Assembly: GCA_902472555.1 (NCBI GenBank)
Contig: CABROF010000001.1
Coordinates: 62,001-126,000, forward strand
Direction: 5' to 3'
DNA: 64,000 nucleotides
Source: UMGS1851 sp900555605
Lineage (GTDB): Bacteria; Bacillota; Clostridia; UBA1212; UBA1255
The notes below the pieces were generated by a model. That model did not search any database. It saw only the letters and a list, made by a program, of their open reading frames with translations, and was not told the origin of the DNA. Below are positions 24,518 through 34,051 of the stretch, in pieces; within the stretch, counting starts at the first letter, position 1, and each line of letters starts with the position of its first letter. The translations under genes and the position numbers were made by a program.

Positions 24518-26425
24518 TTATTCTCCTTTTCCCCCGTTTTTTCCGTATTTTCTGTGATTTCTCGCCCGAAGCTTTTTTACCTCCGCGCAAAGGGCATCAC
24601 CGGCGGCTTCTGCCTCTTCCATTGTATTATAAGGCGAAAAGCTAAGCCTAACCGCTCCGTCGATGGCTTTGACATCATATCCCATAGCCGTCAGGACATG
24701 GCTCCGGTTTTTCTTGTGGGACGAACAGGCAGATCCGACGGAGAGGAAGACCCCTCTTGCTTCCAAGCTGTGCAGCAGCACTTCGCCCCGCAGCCCCGGA
24801 AAAGCCACGCAGAAAATATACGGCGAACATGTCTCGTCGCTGATCATTTCATAAGTATGCAGCTGACTGCGGATGATTTCCGCAAGACGGTCCCGAATCC
24901 GGCGTACATGTGCAGCATGCTGTTCTATTTCCGCGCACATCTGCTCCGCCGCAACGCGAAATCCGGCAATTGCTGGAAGATTTTCCGTACCAGAGCGCAG
25001 ACCTGCTTCCTGTCCGCCCCCGATCAGAAGCGGATCCATTTTTATCCCTTTTCTGACATACAGAAACCCAACACCTCTGGGACCGTGAATTTTATGACCG
25101 CTGCCGCTCAGAAGATCAACTCCCATAGATTCTGCGGAAATAGGCAGTTTGCCGAAGCTTTGTACTGCATCCGTATGAAGGACCGTCTGCGGGTTCATCC
25201 GGCGGCGAATTTCGGAAATTTCGCGGATCGGCTGCACCGCACCGGTTTCACTGTTCACATGCATAACGGAAATCAACGCGGTATCCGGCCGTATCATACT
25301 CTGCAGTGCAGAAAGGTTGGTCTTTCCATCCGCATGTACGGGAATCAACTGCACCTCATAGCCGCACTTTTCGAGATATACGGCGGTCTCAAGTACAGAC
25401 GGATGTTCCGTGGAAGAAACCAAAATATGCTTTCCTTTTCTGGGGTTTGCACTTAGATAGCCGCGCAGTGCCCAATTATTGGATTCCGTTCCGCCTGAGG
25501 TGAAATAAATATTCCCTGCTGCGCCGTTTCTCTCAGAAACGCCGATTCCGGCAGCAATGGTCTCCCGGCAGGCCTTCAGTTCTTTTTCTGCCGTCAAGCC
25601 GAGATGGTGCAAAGAGGAAGGATTTCCGTATATCCGGCTGCTGACGCGAACCATTTCCGCCGTCACGGCAGGAAGCTGCCGCGTCGTTGCGCTGTTATCC
25701 AAATAAATTGTTTTCTCAAGTTCCTTTTGTTCTGTATACCGCTGATATAAATCAGGCCGTTTTTTTGCCGTCCTGCTGAGGGCCTGTTCATACCGCCATG
25801 CATCTATTTGTGCATGATTTCCGGAAAGCAGCACTTCTGGGACCGCCATCTGATCAATGATAACCGGCCGTGTATACTGGGGATATTCCAGCAGGCCGTC
25901 GGCATGTGATTCCGTCCGATAAGCCTCCTCGCAGGCAAGTACACCGGGGATCAGGCGGCAGACACAATCAGCAAGCGCCATTGCCGGAATTTCACCTCCG
26001 GTCAGCACATAATCACCGATAGAAATTTCCTCGTCGACAATCGTATCAAGGACACGTTCGTCGATGCCCTCATAATGGCCGCAGATAATTGCAAGATTAT
26101 GCTTGCCGGCCAGCCGTTCCGCCGCCGGCGTCAGCGGTGTTCCCTGAGGCGACATATAAATACAGTACGGCTTTTCATAGCCGGCCTTTTGATTCTCCTC
26201 CGTCACATGTGCAAACGCATCCCGAAGGGGCTGATACGACAGAATCAGTCCGGGACCGCCTCCGTACGGATAATCGTCTACTTTTCCCTGTTTATTGTCC
26301 GTATAGTCTCTGATTTGATGAAAAAAGACAGAAAAACAGCCGTTTTCAATTCCTCTGGCAAGAATGCTTTCCGCAAAGGCAGCCCGTACCATATCAGGAA
26401 ATAAAGTTAAAATATCAATCCGCAT
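24518..26425 (-). CDS. trmD: TrmD - cysteine desulfurase (NifS/IscS-type) fusion protein
   Basis: 635 residues in one uninterrupted frame. Residues 1-228 are a whole TrmD (tRNA guanine-37 N1-methyltransferase): DILTLFP, DYPYGGGPGL (52-60), the knot motifs GHYEGIDERV (116-125) and SIGDYVLTGGE (135-145), YTRP (184-187) and the C-terminal VPEVLLSGNHAQIDAWR. The position of E. coli catalytic Asp169 appears to be Glu172. After a linker of about ten residues a whole desulfurase follows: TIYLDNSATT (239-248), STEHPSV (338-344), HTDAVQSFGK (417-426), PLP Lys445 in GSGHKIHGPRG and catalytic Cys567 in SVGSACSS. The junction has no stop, no ATG/GTG and no frameshift run. The 5' end overlaps rimM by 11 bases and thiI follows after 1 base. 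Both domains look intact. Confidence 0.93.
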   Translation of the reverse strand: MRIDILTLFPDMVRAAFAESILARGIENGCFSVFFHQIRDYTDNKQGKVDDYPYGGGPGLILSYQPLRDAFAHVTEENQKAGYEKPYCIYMSPQGTPLTPAAERLAGKHNLAIICGHYEGIDERVLDTIVDEEISIGDYVLTGGEIPAMALADCVCRLIPGVLACEEAYRTESHADGLLEYPQYTRPVIIDQMAVPEVLLSGNHAQIDAWRYEQALSRTAKKRPDLYQRYTEQKELEKTIYLDNSATTRQLPAVTAEMVRVSSRIYGNPSSLHHLGLTAEKELKACRETIAAGIGVSERNGAAGNIYFTSGGTESNNWALRGYLSANPRKGKHILVSSTEHPSVLETAVYLEKCGYEVQLIPVHADGKTNLSALQSMIRPDTALISVMHVNSETGAVQPIREISEIRRRMNPQTVLHTDAVQSFGKLPISAESMGVDLLSGSGHKIHGPRGVGFLYVRKGIKMDPLLIGGGQEAGLRSGTENLPAIAGFRVAAEQMCAEIEQHAAHVRRIRDRLAEIIRSQLHTYEMISDETCSPYIFCVAFPGLRGEVLLHSLEARGVFLSVGSACSSHKKNRSHVLTAMGYDVKAIDGAVRLSFSPYNTMEEAEAAGDALCAEVKKLRARNHRKYGKNGGKGE

Positions 26426-26951
26426 GGTACACTTCCCTCAGTCCGGGCAATAGCTTGACTGTGATCTCTCCGGCCGCGATGTCAATCCGCAGAATAACCT
26501 CTCCGATTGCAGGCAATAAAATCTCAGCGCCCTGTTCAGATACCACCCGATATACGTCATTGCTGCCCGTCTGGAAGACATCCCGTACGAAGCCAAGGAC
26601 AGTCCCGTCGGATTCCGTAACACGGCATCCGATCAGATCCCCAATAAAATAATGATCCTCAGGAAGTACAATGGCCTCCTCCCGGGGGATTTCCAGCAAA
26701 GCACCGCGCAGCATCATCGCTTTGTCGCGGTCGTCAATTCCTTCTAACTGCAATAAAACAAAATTGCCCGCCAAAACGGCAGACACAACGGCATAAATTT
26801 TTTTCTCGGTCTTTTTATGGTTCTGATGGGAAACCGTAACCTGTTTCAACGTGCGGAATCGTTTGGGATCATCCGTCAGGGGCGTCACCTTCAGCGCCCC
26901 CCTGACGCCATGAACATTCACGATCTCACCGATAATCAATGATTTGAGCAA
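26415..26951 (-). CDS. rimM: Ribosome maturation factor RimM
   Basis: 178 residues. The N-terminal RimM domain starts with IIGEIVNVHGVRGALKVTPLTDDPKRF. The PRC-barrel domain starts near residue 95 with HYFIGDLIGCRVTESDGT and ends in EILLPAIGEVILRIDIAAGEITV. It helps assemble the 30S head and binds S19. It sits in its classical place upstream of trmD and overlaps that frame by 11 bases. Confidence 0.95.
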   Translation of the reverse strand: MLKSLIIGEIVNVHGVRGALKVTPLTDDPKRFRTLKQVTVSHQNHKKTEKKIYAVVSAVLAGNFVLLQLEGIDDRDKAMMLRGALLEIPREEAIVLPEDHYFIGDLIGCRVTESDGTVLGFVRDVFQTGSNDVYRVVSEQGAEILLPAIGEVILRIDIAAGEITVKLLPGLREVYHAD

Positions 26952-26966
26952 CGTATATATGCCTCC

Positions 26967-27194
26967 CTACGCGATGTCGACAAATACAGGTTTTTCCTCA
27001 TTAACCGCAGCAGCCTTTACCACTGTACGGATCGCTTTTGCAATTCGGCCTTCTCTGCCGATCACCTTTCCCATATCGTCATCGGAAACGCGCAGCTTCA
27101 GCGTAATGCTTTTCTCCGTTTCTTCAACGTCGACCTGCACGTCCTCCGGCTTGCTGACAAGTTGTTTGGCAATGAATTCTAATAATTCTTTCAT
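26967..27194 (-). CDS. khpA: KH-domain RNA-binding protein KhpA
   Basis: 75 residues: a single KH domain with the GxxG loop in GKVIGREGRIAKAIRTVVKAAA. It starts MKELLEFIAKQLV after a GGAGG site. In other Firmicutes KhpA works with KhpB as an RNA-binding partner affecting cell division. It lies between rpsP and rimM, its usual position. Confidence 0.93.
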   Translation of the reverse strand: MKELLEFIAKQLVSKPEDVQVDVEETEKSITLKLRVSDDDMGKVIGREGRIAKAIRTVVKAAAVNEEKPVFVDIA

Positions 27195-27300
27195 GGTGAC
27201 CTCCCAAACTACGACATTTCACAAAAGCATAAAGACACAATCCGCAAAGCCAACGATGCAGCAAGCACCGTCAGCTTTGCAGGAAAACCGCCGCCGGCGC

Positions 27301-27540
27301 TTATGCCTCTTGTGCTTTTTTCAGAAGCGCTTTTACCGTGTCGGTAGGCTGCGCTCCTTTTTGGATCCACGCATTTGCTTTTTCAAGATCAATTTTGATT
27401 TCGGCCGGATCTACCAGCGGGTTGTAGGTACCGATCTCTTCTACGAATCTTCCATCTCTCGCATATTTCGAGTCCGCTACAATCACTCTGTAAAACGGAG
27501 CTTTCTTGGCACCGATTCTTTTCAGTCTGATTTTTACCAT
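27301..27540 (-). CDS. rpsP: 30S ribosomal protein S16
   Basis: 79 residues: [21 protein letters not shown] at the start, [14 protein letters not shown] at about 28-41 and a helical C-terminus. The start at 27540 fits the family and has GGAGGTGAC just upstream. The 15 extra in-frame codons before it lie across the ribosome site. It follows ffh in the conserved SRP-ribosome cluster. Confidence 0.96.
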   Translation of the reverse strand: MVKIRLKRIGAKKAPFYRVIVADSKYARDGRFVEEIGTYNPLVDPAEIKIDLEKANAWIQKGAQPTDTVKALLKKAQEA

Positions 27541-27581
27541 AATGTCACCTCCATTTTCTTTTGTAGGATATTTATATAGGA

Positions 27582-28931
27582 TCAAAAAGGAAGTCCGGGA
27601 AAGCCTCTTTTTCCAAGCCCCTTTTTGCCGATACCTTTTTTGCCCGCGCCGCTGAACTGCTTCATCATGGCGCGCATGTCGTCGAACTGCTTCATCACGC
27701 GGTTCACGTCCTGTACGGTCGTTCCGCTTCCGGCGGCAATCCGTTTTCTTCTGCTGGCATTCAGAATATCCGGATGGTTTTTTTCTTTCTTTGTCATGGA
27801 TTGGATAATGGCCTCCACCTTCACCAAACCCCGCTCGTCAACATCTGCCTCCCCAAGGCTTCCTGCGTTCGGCAATAATTTGATCAAACCGGAAATCCCG
27901 CCCATCTTTTTAATCTGCTGCAGCTGATCCAAAAAATCATCCAGCGTAAATGTTTGCGTACGGATCTTTTTCTCAAGTTCCTCTGCTTTTTTAGCATCAT
28001 ACATTTCAACGGCTTTATCAATCAGCGTCAGCACATCTCCCATACCGAGGATGCGTTCGGCCATCCGTTTTGGATAAAAAACCTCCAGATCATTCATCTT
28101 TTCTCCGCTGGAGGCGAATTTAACAGGTTTTCCGGTAATGGCTCTAACAGACAGCGCAGCGCCGCCCCTTGTATCACTGTCCAGCTTTGACAGAATGATT
28201 CCGCTCACCGCCAAACGCTCGTTAAAAGTACGCGCCACGTTTGCCGCTTCCTGACCGGTCATGGCATCCACCACCAGCAGAATCTCAGACGGCGTGACAG
28301 CGGCCTTGATATCGTCCAGCTCCTGCATCAATTCCTCATTGATCTGCAGACGGCCCGCTGTATCCAAAATCACAACGTCGTTCAGTCCGCGCACCGCGCG
28401 CTTGACCGCCTCCTGTGCAATTGCCACAGGCTTTGTTCCCTCCGGCGCCGTATGCACCGGCACATCGATCTGACGTCCCAGCACCTCTAACTGTTTCACT
28501 GCGGCCGGCCGGTAAATGTCACAGGCAGTCAGAAGCGGATTTTTTCCCTTTTTTCTCAAATGCAAAGCAAGCTTTGCAGCAGCAGTGGTCTTGCCCGCAC
28601 CTTGAAGGCCGACCATCATAATCACATTAGGCGGCGTCCTGGAAAAATCCAGCTTACTGTCCTCTGCGCCCAAAAGCGCAGTCAATTCGTCATATACAAT
28701 CTTAACGATCTGTTGTCCCGGAGACAAGCTCTCCAAAACAGACTGGCCCACCGCTTTCTCTGAAACGGAGGAAATAAAGTCCTTTACCACCTTATAGTTT
28801 ACATCTGCCTCCAGCAATGCCAGACGGATTTCCCGCATGAACTCCTTGACATCTTTTTCTGTCACACGTGTCTGGCCTTTCAGACGTTTTATGGTTGCCT
28901 GCAGCTTTGCAGACAGACTTTCAAAAGCCAA
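27582..28931 (-). CDS. ffh: Signal recognition particle GTPase Ffh
   Basis: 449 residues. The N domain is helical (1-95). The G domain has the P-loop [15 protein letters not shown] (about 107-121), DTAGRL (about 190) and [12 protein letters not shown] (about 246). The C-terminal M domain is Met-rich and ends in [20 protein letters not shown]. It binds 4.5S/6S-type SRP RNA and signal peptides and delivers ribosomes to FtsY. ylxM lies upstream and rpsP downstream. Confidence 0.97.
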   Translation of the reverse strand: MAFESLSAKLQATIKRLKGQTRVTEKDVKEFMREIRLALLEADVNYKVVKDFISSVSEKAVGQSVLESLSPGQQIVKIVYDELTALLGAEDSKLDFSRTPPNVIMMVGLQGAGKTTAAAKLALHLRKKGKNPLLTACDIYRPAAVKQLEVLGRQIDVPVHTAPEGTKPVAIAQEAVKRAVRGLNDVVILDTAGRLQINEELMQELDDIKAAVTPSEILLVVDAMTGQEAANVARTFNERLAVSGIILSKLDSDTRGGAALSVRAITGKPVKFASSGEKMNDLEVFYPKRMAERILGMGDVLTLIDKAVEMYDAKKAEELEKKIRTQTFTLDDFLDQLQQIKKMGGISGLIKLLPNAGSLGEADVDERGLVKVEAIIQSMTKKEKNHPDILNASRRKRIAAGSGTTVQDVNRVMKQFDDMRAMMKQFSGAGKKGIGKKGLGKRGFPGLPF

Positions 28932-28997
28932 ATGGACCCACCCTTCCCCATTTTATTTCATGCATCCTTCTCATTTCATCCGCCGTATACGCTTCGT

Positions 28998-29360
28998 TCA
29001 GAGCTTTGAAATAATCTCAAACAGCTTCTTCTCCATTTGTTCGACCAAATAGAGATCGCCCTCTGCCAGCATGCTTCTGTCCATGAAGTTAAAATCGTCC
29101 TGCAGCGATTCCAGCTGTCTCTTTACCTCCTGAAACCGTGCAAGCAGCCCAAGCTTTTCTTCATATTCACAAAGCATAGCGCGGCCGCGTTTAATAAAAT
29201 CGTGGACACCCTGGCGGCTGATCTCGAGTTCTTCGGCAATTTCAGCCAGGCTCAAATCCTGATTATAATGCATATCAAGGCATTTCAGCTGGCTTTCGGT
29301 CAGCAGCTGCCCGTAGAAATCAATCAGCATACTCATTTCATAAATATCAAAATCCGACAT
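28998..29360 (-). CDS. ylxM: YlxM-family helix-turn-helix protein
   Basis: 120 residues from the ATG at 29360 (GGGAG seven bases upstream). The start SDFDIYEMSMLIDFYGQLLTESQ and the sigma-like helix-turn-helix DLSLAEIAEELEISRQGVHDFIKRG (about 40-64) are typical. In streptococci this protein binds the SRP and stimulates its GTPase; here its place between ftsY and ffh supports the same. A 27-codon upstream extension is possible but has no better ribosome site. Confidence 0.9.
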   Translation of the reverse strand: MSDFDIYEMSMLIDFYGQLLTESQLKCLDMHYNQDLSLAEIAEELEISRQGVHDFIKRGRAMLCEYEEKLGLLARFQEVKRQLESLQDDFNFMDRSMLAEGDLYLVEQMEKKLFEIISKL

Positions 29361-29452
29361 ATGAGCTCCCATTCCGTCCGCCGATCTTTGACTGCCTCTG
29401 CAATCATCGCGAGAACAATGAAGCATCACCTGTAAAGGCAATGCTCTTTACA

Positions 29453-29481
29453 AAAATACAGCAAAATCTTTCGCTTGTCAA
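29453..29481 (-). promoter_or_regulatory. Internal promoter before ylxM-ffh
   Basis: On the complement TTGACA (29476-29481), 17 bases, TATTTT (29453-29458), in the gap between ftsY and ylxM. A 7-bp inverted repeat TGTAAAG/CTTTACA (29431-29452) lies just at the predicted transcript start. Confidence 0.6.
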
Positions 29482-29496
29482 TACGTAAATAAAAAT

Positions 29497-30411
29497 TTAT
29501 GTTTCCTCAAACAGCGCCTGCACATAATCTGCCGCAACAAACGGCTGCATATCATCGATGCCTTCTCCAACACCCACTAACCGGACGGGTATTTTCAGAT
29601 CATTGCATATGGATACGATAATACCGCCCTTTGCCGTTCCGTCAAGCTTTGTCAGAATAATTCCCGTCAGATTTGCTACCTCGGAAAAAGCCTTTGCCTG
29701 GCTGACCGCATTTTGTCCGGTGGTTGCATCCAGCACCAAAAAGGTTTCCCGCTTCACCTGCGGAAGCTCACGTTCCGCCACTCTGGCCATCTTGGCCAAT
29801 TCTTCCATTAGATTTTTCTTATTATGCAGCCGGCCTGCGGTATCACAGATCAGAACATCATATTTTCGGGCAGAAAAAGACTTGCAAGCATCAAATAAAA
29901 CAGCCGCCGGGTCTGAACCCTCTCCCTGCCGCACCATCTCCGTACCGCTGCGCTGTGCCCAAATTCCCAGCTGATCAATTGCCGCTGCACGGAATGTATC
30001 TCCGGCGGCCAGCAGCACCTTTTTGCCCGCGGATCGATACAGGTGGGCCATTTTACCGATGGAAGTTGTTTTTCCCACTCCGTTTACGCCAATGACCGTA
30101 ATCACCGCCGGGGTATCCTCCACATCCAGCCCCTGCCGGCCCACTGTCAGCAGTCCGGCAATTTCTTCCTGCAGAAACAGCCGGACCATACCGGGATCCG
30201 TTGTCTTCTGCTCTTTGACACGTCTGCGCAGATTCTCAAGAATCACTTCTGTTGTCTGCACGCCGAAGTCGGATGAGATCAGAATATCCTCAAGCTCATC
30301 AAAAAGATCCTCATCCACTTTACCGAACCCGGCCAGGATAGAATCTACCTTTCCCATAAAACTTTCCTTTGTTTTCTTCAGCCCTGATTTCAGTTTATCA
30401 AAAAAACCCAT
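29497..30411 (-). CDS. ftsY: Signal recognition particle receptor FtsY
   Basis: 304 residues, a short form without a long acidic N-terminal extension. It starts MGFFDKLKSGLKKTKESF, a membrane-binding amphipathic helix. The P-loop is GVNGVGKTTSIGKMA (about 109-123); also AAGDTFRAAAIDQL, DTAGRLHNKKNLMEEL and TKLDGTAKGGI. It docks SRP-ribosome complexes at the membrane. It is separated from smc by one base, so translation is probably coupled. Confidence 0.97.
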   Translation of the reverse strand: MGFFDKLKSGLKKTKESFMGKVDSILAGFGKVDEDLFDELEDILISSDFGVQTTEVILENLRRRVKEQKTTDPGMVRLFLQEEIAGLLTVGRQGLDVEDTPAVITVIGVNGVGKTTSIGKMAHLYRSAGKKVLLAAGDTFRAAAIDQLGIWAQRSGTEMVRQGEGSDPAAVLFDACKSFSARKYDVLICDTAGRLHNKKNLMEELAKMARVAERELPQVKRETFLVLDATTGQNAVSQAKAFSEVANLTGIILTKLDGTAKGGIIVSICNDLKIPVRLVGVGEGIDDMQPFVAADYVQALFEET

Positions 30412-30412
30412 T

Positions 30413-33400
30413 TTATGATTGCTCCTTCTCTATTTTCAGCGACAGCACCCTTGAGATTCCCTTTTCCTCCATGGTTACGCCGTAAAGCGCATCCGCTGTT
30501 TCCATGGTACCCTTTCTGTGCGTCACCATAATAAATTGCATATTGCCCACATTTTTTCTAAGATAATCTGCCAGTCGATAAACGTTCGCATCATCCAGCG
30601 CCGCTTCGATTTCATCCAGCAGACAAAAAGGAGACGGACGCATGCGTAAAATGCCGAACAACAGCGCGATGGCTGTCAGCGCACGCTCTCCGCCCGACAG
30701 CAGCAGCATGTTCTGCAGCTTTTTTCCCGGAGGCTGCACCTGAATTTCAATTCCGCATTCTAGAACATCCTCGCCTTCCGCCAATACGATATCCGCTCTG
30801 CCGCCTCCGAATAATTCACGGAACACATTCTGAAAATTGGAACGGATCACTGCAAATTGCTCCGTAAACTGCCTGCGCATAACGCCGGTTACTTCAACGA
30901 TCACTTTGTGCAGCTTATCTCTGGCCTCTTCCATATCATCACGCTGCGCCGCCATAAAATCCCGGCGTTTTACAGTCTCCTCCAGCTCCTCGATGGCATT
31001 GACATTAATCGGTCCGAGCTGCTTAATTGCAGTGCGCAGCTCATTGATCCGCTTTGTACACGCTGCATAATTCTCCACGGGCTTTCCGTCCGTTAATGCA
31101 TATGCACTGCCGTATGTCAGCTCATATTCTTCCCATAGTCTGTTTTTATACGTCTCCATCTCGCTTTCGATTTTCGTCCTTCGGATGTTCAGCTTGCCGG
31201 TCTGCTCCCGAATACCGGCAAGCTGCTCATTGATAACAGTCAGCTTTTCCATCATGCCTGACAGTGCGTCTTCCATTTCCTGCTTTTCCGCGGCTAAACT
31301 TTCGTATGCAGCCAACTCGCCGAGCTTTCTCTCCTCCTGTGCTTTGATCTGCGCTTCATACCCTGCGTTTTCTGCAGCAAGCGCTGCGGAAGTCTGCTCA
31401 TTTTCCGCAATCTGCGCCAAAACATACGTTTTGCGTTCCGCATTTGTTTCAATTGCCGCGCGGTGCCGCTGCTGCTGCTCAGTCAGCTGTTGCACCGCAT
31501 TGCGCAGCTCCGCTTCCTGAAGCTGCTGTTCCATCAGCCTTTGGTTCAGATAATCTCTGGTTCGTTCATTCGCTCGGATCTGTTCCTCCGCAGATCCAAG
31601 GGCTTTCTGGGTACGGTTCATTTCCGTTTCCAGCTCAGTCGCCGCCTGCTCGAACTCCGCAATTGCCTCCCGGTACTGGGCTATATATGCATCCTGCCCC
31701 GCAAGCTCCTCTTCCAGCTGCGCATATCTGCGCTCTCCGCCGGCTTTTTGTTCCCGCAGGCCTGCGCAGCGGGAGGACAGTGTGCCGGCCTGCACCTCAA
31801 GCCGCCGTACCGTTTCTAAAGCAGAAGCCTGCGTTTGTTCCAGCTCCGTAAGACGCCGCCGGCCTTGTTCCTGCCGCTGCTTTGCCTGTTCCATGCGTTT
31901 ATGCACTGTCTGAAGATCCTGTTCTAAAGAGGGAATCTCTCTGGTCCTGGATAATGCGCCGCCCATCCGTTTTCCCGTATCGCTGCTGCCGCCTGTAATC
32001 GCACCGGAGGTTCGTAAAATATCCCCCTCTATCGTAACGCATACAAAACTGTAGCGGAAGCGGCGCGCGGCAGCCACAGCGCTGTCCAGCGTTTCAAAAA
32101 CAGCCACTCTTCCTAATAAATTTGTAACAATATTATCGTACCTGTTATCATATGCAACAAGTTCACAGGCAATGCCCGCAAAACCCTTCATTGCAGATAG
32201 TTCTCTTACCACGGAAATTTCCATTTTGCGGCCTGAAACAGCGGAAATCGGCAAAAACGTCGCTCTGCCCAAATGCCGCTGCTTTAAATAATCAATTGCA
32301 GCCTTTGCTTCATTTTCCGATTCCGTCACGATATTCTGATAGGCGGCTCCCAACGCTGTTTCTACCGCTATCTCATATTCTGCCGGTACGATAATAATCT
32401 GCGCAACAGCGCCGTGTATTCCACTGCCGAAGGCCGGATTTTCTTTGCAAAGCGTAAGCACTTCCTTCACGCTTTTCGCATAGCCTTCAAAATCCGCTTC
32501 CATTTCACGCAGCAGTCTGAGCCTTGCCGACTTACTCTGATATTCTCCAACACAGGAATTATAAACTACAGTATATTCTTCGATTTTCTTTTTTTGCAGA
32601 AGCATTTCTTCATCTGCGCCGCCGAGCGCTCCTTGTGCCTGTTTTAGAGAAAGAACCGTCTCAGCATAGGACGCCTCAGCCTGTTTCAGCGCCTCTTCCG
32701 ATATTCCTGCGTTCTCCCGGAGTCTGCCAAGCTCCGCTGCGAGCTCCGCTTTTCGCCGTAAAATCAGCTCGATATTGCCCGATAAAGCATCTGCGGAACT
32801 TTTTTTTTGACTGTATGCAACTTTCTGTTCCATTAGAGTTTCACGGATCTGTTCGGCAGAATCACCGGATTGCCGCATAAGGCGCACAGCTTCCTCCAAC
32901 TCATACGCTGTCTGCTGCCGATTCTGCGCGCTTTCCGAAAGAAGCAGGCGGCGGGATTGGATCTGTTCCTCTGCCTCCTGAATCTGCCGTGCAAACTGCG
33001 CGTTCTGTGTCTCTCTGATTTTCTGCTCCTCCGCAATCCGAATACTCTGCTCTGTGGTATGTGCAATCCGTTCCTGATTTAATGTAATTGCCGCGCGGAG
33101 GCGCTCAATCGTCTTATCAAGCTCATGTTCGCGTTCTGCCGCAGCTGTCAGCCGCTCCTGAAGTAATCGGCTCCGCTCTGTTTTATCGACGTTCTCCTGC
33201 TTAATATCTTCTATTATATGTTCTTTTTCCGCAGCCTCTTGATCCAGAATTGCCATCTGTTCCTGCAGTTCTGCGGCTTTCTCATCCGCCCGGCGGATTC
33301 CGTCTGCCAGAACGCCTACTTCGATATCCCGCAGTTCATATTTATATTCCAGATACTGCTTTGCCGTGCCGGCCTGTTTTTCCAGCGGTGCAACCTGATA

Positions 33401-33997
33401 CTCCAGCTCGGATACGATATCCTGAATCCGCAGCAGATTTTGCTCCGCCGCAGCTAGCTTCCGCTCACTTTCCTGCTTGCGCATACGATATTTCATAATA
33501 CCGGAAGCATCTTCAAAGATACTGCGCCGGTCTTCAGACCGGCTGTTCAGTACTTCGTCTACTTTTCCCTGTCCGATAATGGAATACCCGTCTTTCCCGA
33601 TTCCCGTATCGGCAAATAATAAATGGATATCCTTCAGACGGCATGCGGTTCCGTTAATCAGATATTCGCTTTCTCCCGAACGGTACAGTCTTCGTGTTAC
33701 CCGCACCTCTTCATAATCTATATGGAGAACGCCGTCACTGTTATCCATAATAATAGAAACCTCTGCGACGCCTACGGCACGCCGGTTTTCTGTACCGGCA
33801 AAAATCACATCCTCCATTTTGCCGCCTCGCAGACTTTTTGGGCTCTGTTCTCCTAAAACCCATTTTACCGCATCGGAAATATTGCTTTTACCGCTGCCGT
33901 TCGGGCCTACGATTGCAGTGATTCCTCTGTCAAACTCTAAAATTGTTTTATCCACAAAGGATTTAAATCCCTGCATTTCAAGCCGCTTTAAATACAA
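30413..33997 (-). CDS. smc: Chromosome segregation ATPase SMC (TTG start)
   Basis: 1194 residues. An N-terminal head has Walker A GPNGSGKSNI (about 31-40). A coiled coil runs from about 165 to 490, the hinge is at about 500-670 (GIHGAVAQIIIVPAEYEIAVE ... GAITGGS), and the return coil to about 1020. The C-terminal head carries the signature LLSGGERALTAIALLFGI and Walker B PFCLLDEIEAALDDANV. With ScpA/ScpB it organises the chromosome. The chosen start is TTG at 33997: it follows AAGGGG at eight bases and gives MYLKRLEMQGFKSF, exactly the family start. The frame stays open back to 34081, but that part would code over the promoter. rnc, often upstream, is absent. Confidence 0.95.
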   Translation of the reverse strand: MYLKRLEMQGFKSFVDKTILEFDRGITAIVGPNGSGKSNISDAVKWVLGEQSPKSLRGGKMEDVIFAGTENRRAVGVAEVSIIMDNSDGVLHIDYEEVRVTRRLYRSGESEYLINGTACRLKDIHLLFADTGIGKDGYSIIGQGKVDEVLNSRSEDRRSIFEDASGIMKYRMRKQESERKLAAAEQNLLRIQDIVSELEYQVAPLEKQAGTAKQYLEYKYELRDIEVGVLADGIRRADEKAAELQEQMAILDQEAAEKEHIIEDIKQENVDKTERSRLLQERLTAAAEREHELDKTIERLRAAITLNQERIAHTTEQSIRIAEEQKIRETQNAQFARQIQEAEEQIQSRRLLLSESAQNRQQTAYELEEAVRLMRQSGDSAEQIRETLMEQKVAYSQKKSSADALSGNIELILRRKAELAAELGRLRENAGISEEALKQAEASYAETVLSLKQAQGALGGADEEMLLQKKKIEEYTVVYNSCVGEYQSKSARLRLLREMEADFEGYAKSVKEVLTLCKENPAFGSGIHGAVAQIIIVPAEYEIAVETALGAAYQNIVTESENEAKAAIDYLKQRHLGRATFLPISAVSGRKMEISVVRELSAMKGFAGIACELVAYDNRYDNIVTNLLGRVAVFETLDSAVAAARRFRYSFVCVTIEGDILRTSGAITGGSSDTGKRMGGALSRTREIPSLEQDLQTVHKRMEQAKQRQEQGRRRLTELEQTQASALETVRRLEVQAGTLSSRCAGLREQKAGGERRYAQLEEELAGQDAYIAQYREAIAEFEQAATELETEMNRTQKALGSAEEQIRANERTRDYLNQRLMEQQLQEAELRNAVQQLTEQQQRHRAAIETNAERKTYVLAQIAENEQTSAALAAENAGYEAQIKAQEERKLGELAAYESLAAEKQEMEDALSGMMEKLTVINEQLAGIREQTGKLNIRRTKIESEMETYKNRLWEEYELTYGSAYALTDGKPVENYAACTKRINELRTAIKQLGPINVNAIEELEETVKRRDFMAAQRDDMEEARDKLHKVIVEVTGVMRRQFTEQFAVIRSNFQNVFRELFGGGRADIVLAEGEDVLECGIEIQVQPPGKKLQNMLLLSGGERALTAIALLFGILRMRPSPFCLLDEIEAALDDANVYRLADYLRKNVGNMQFIMVTHRKGTMETADALYGVTMEEKGISRVLSLKIEKEQS

Positions 33998-34051
33998 ATA
34001 AACACCCCTTGCCCGTCTCCCGCGATCATTGTACGCAATCCCGCTGGCGCG

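Noticed and set aside
30857..33997. Several rightward frames of 70-135 codons inside smc
   Set aside because: They are opposite the long coiled-coil coding region and show low-complexity, non-family sequences.
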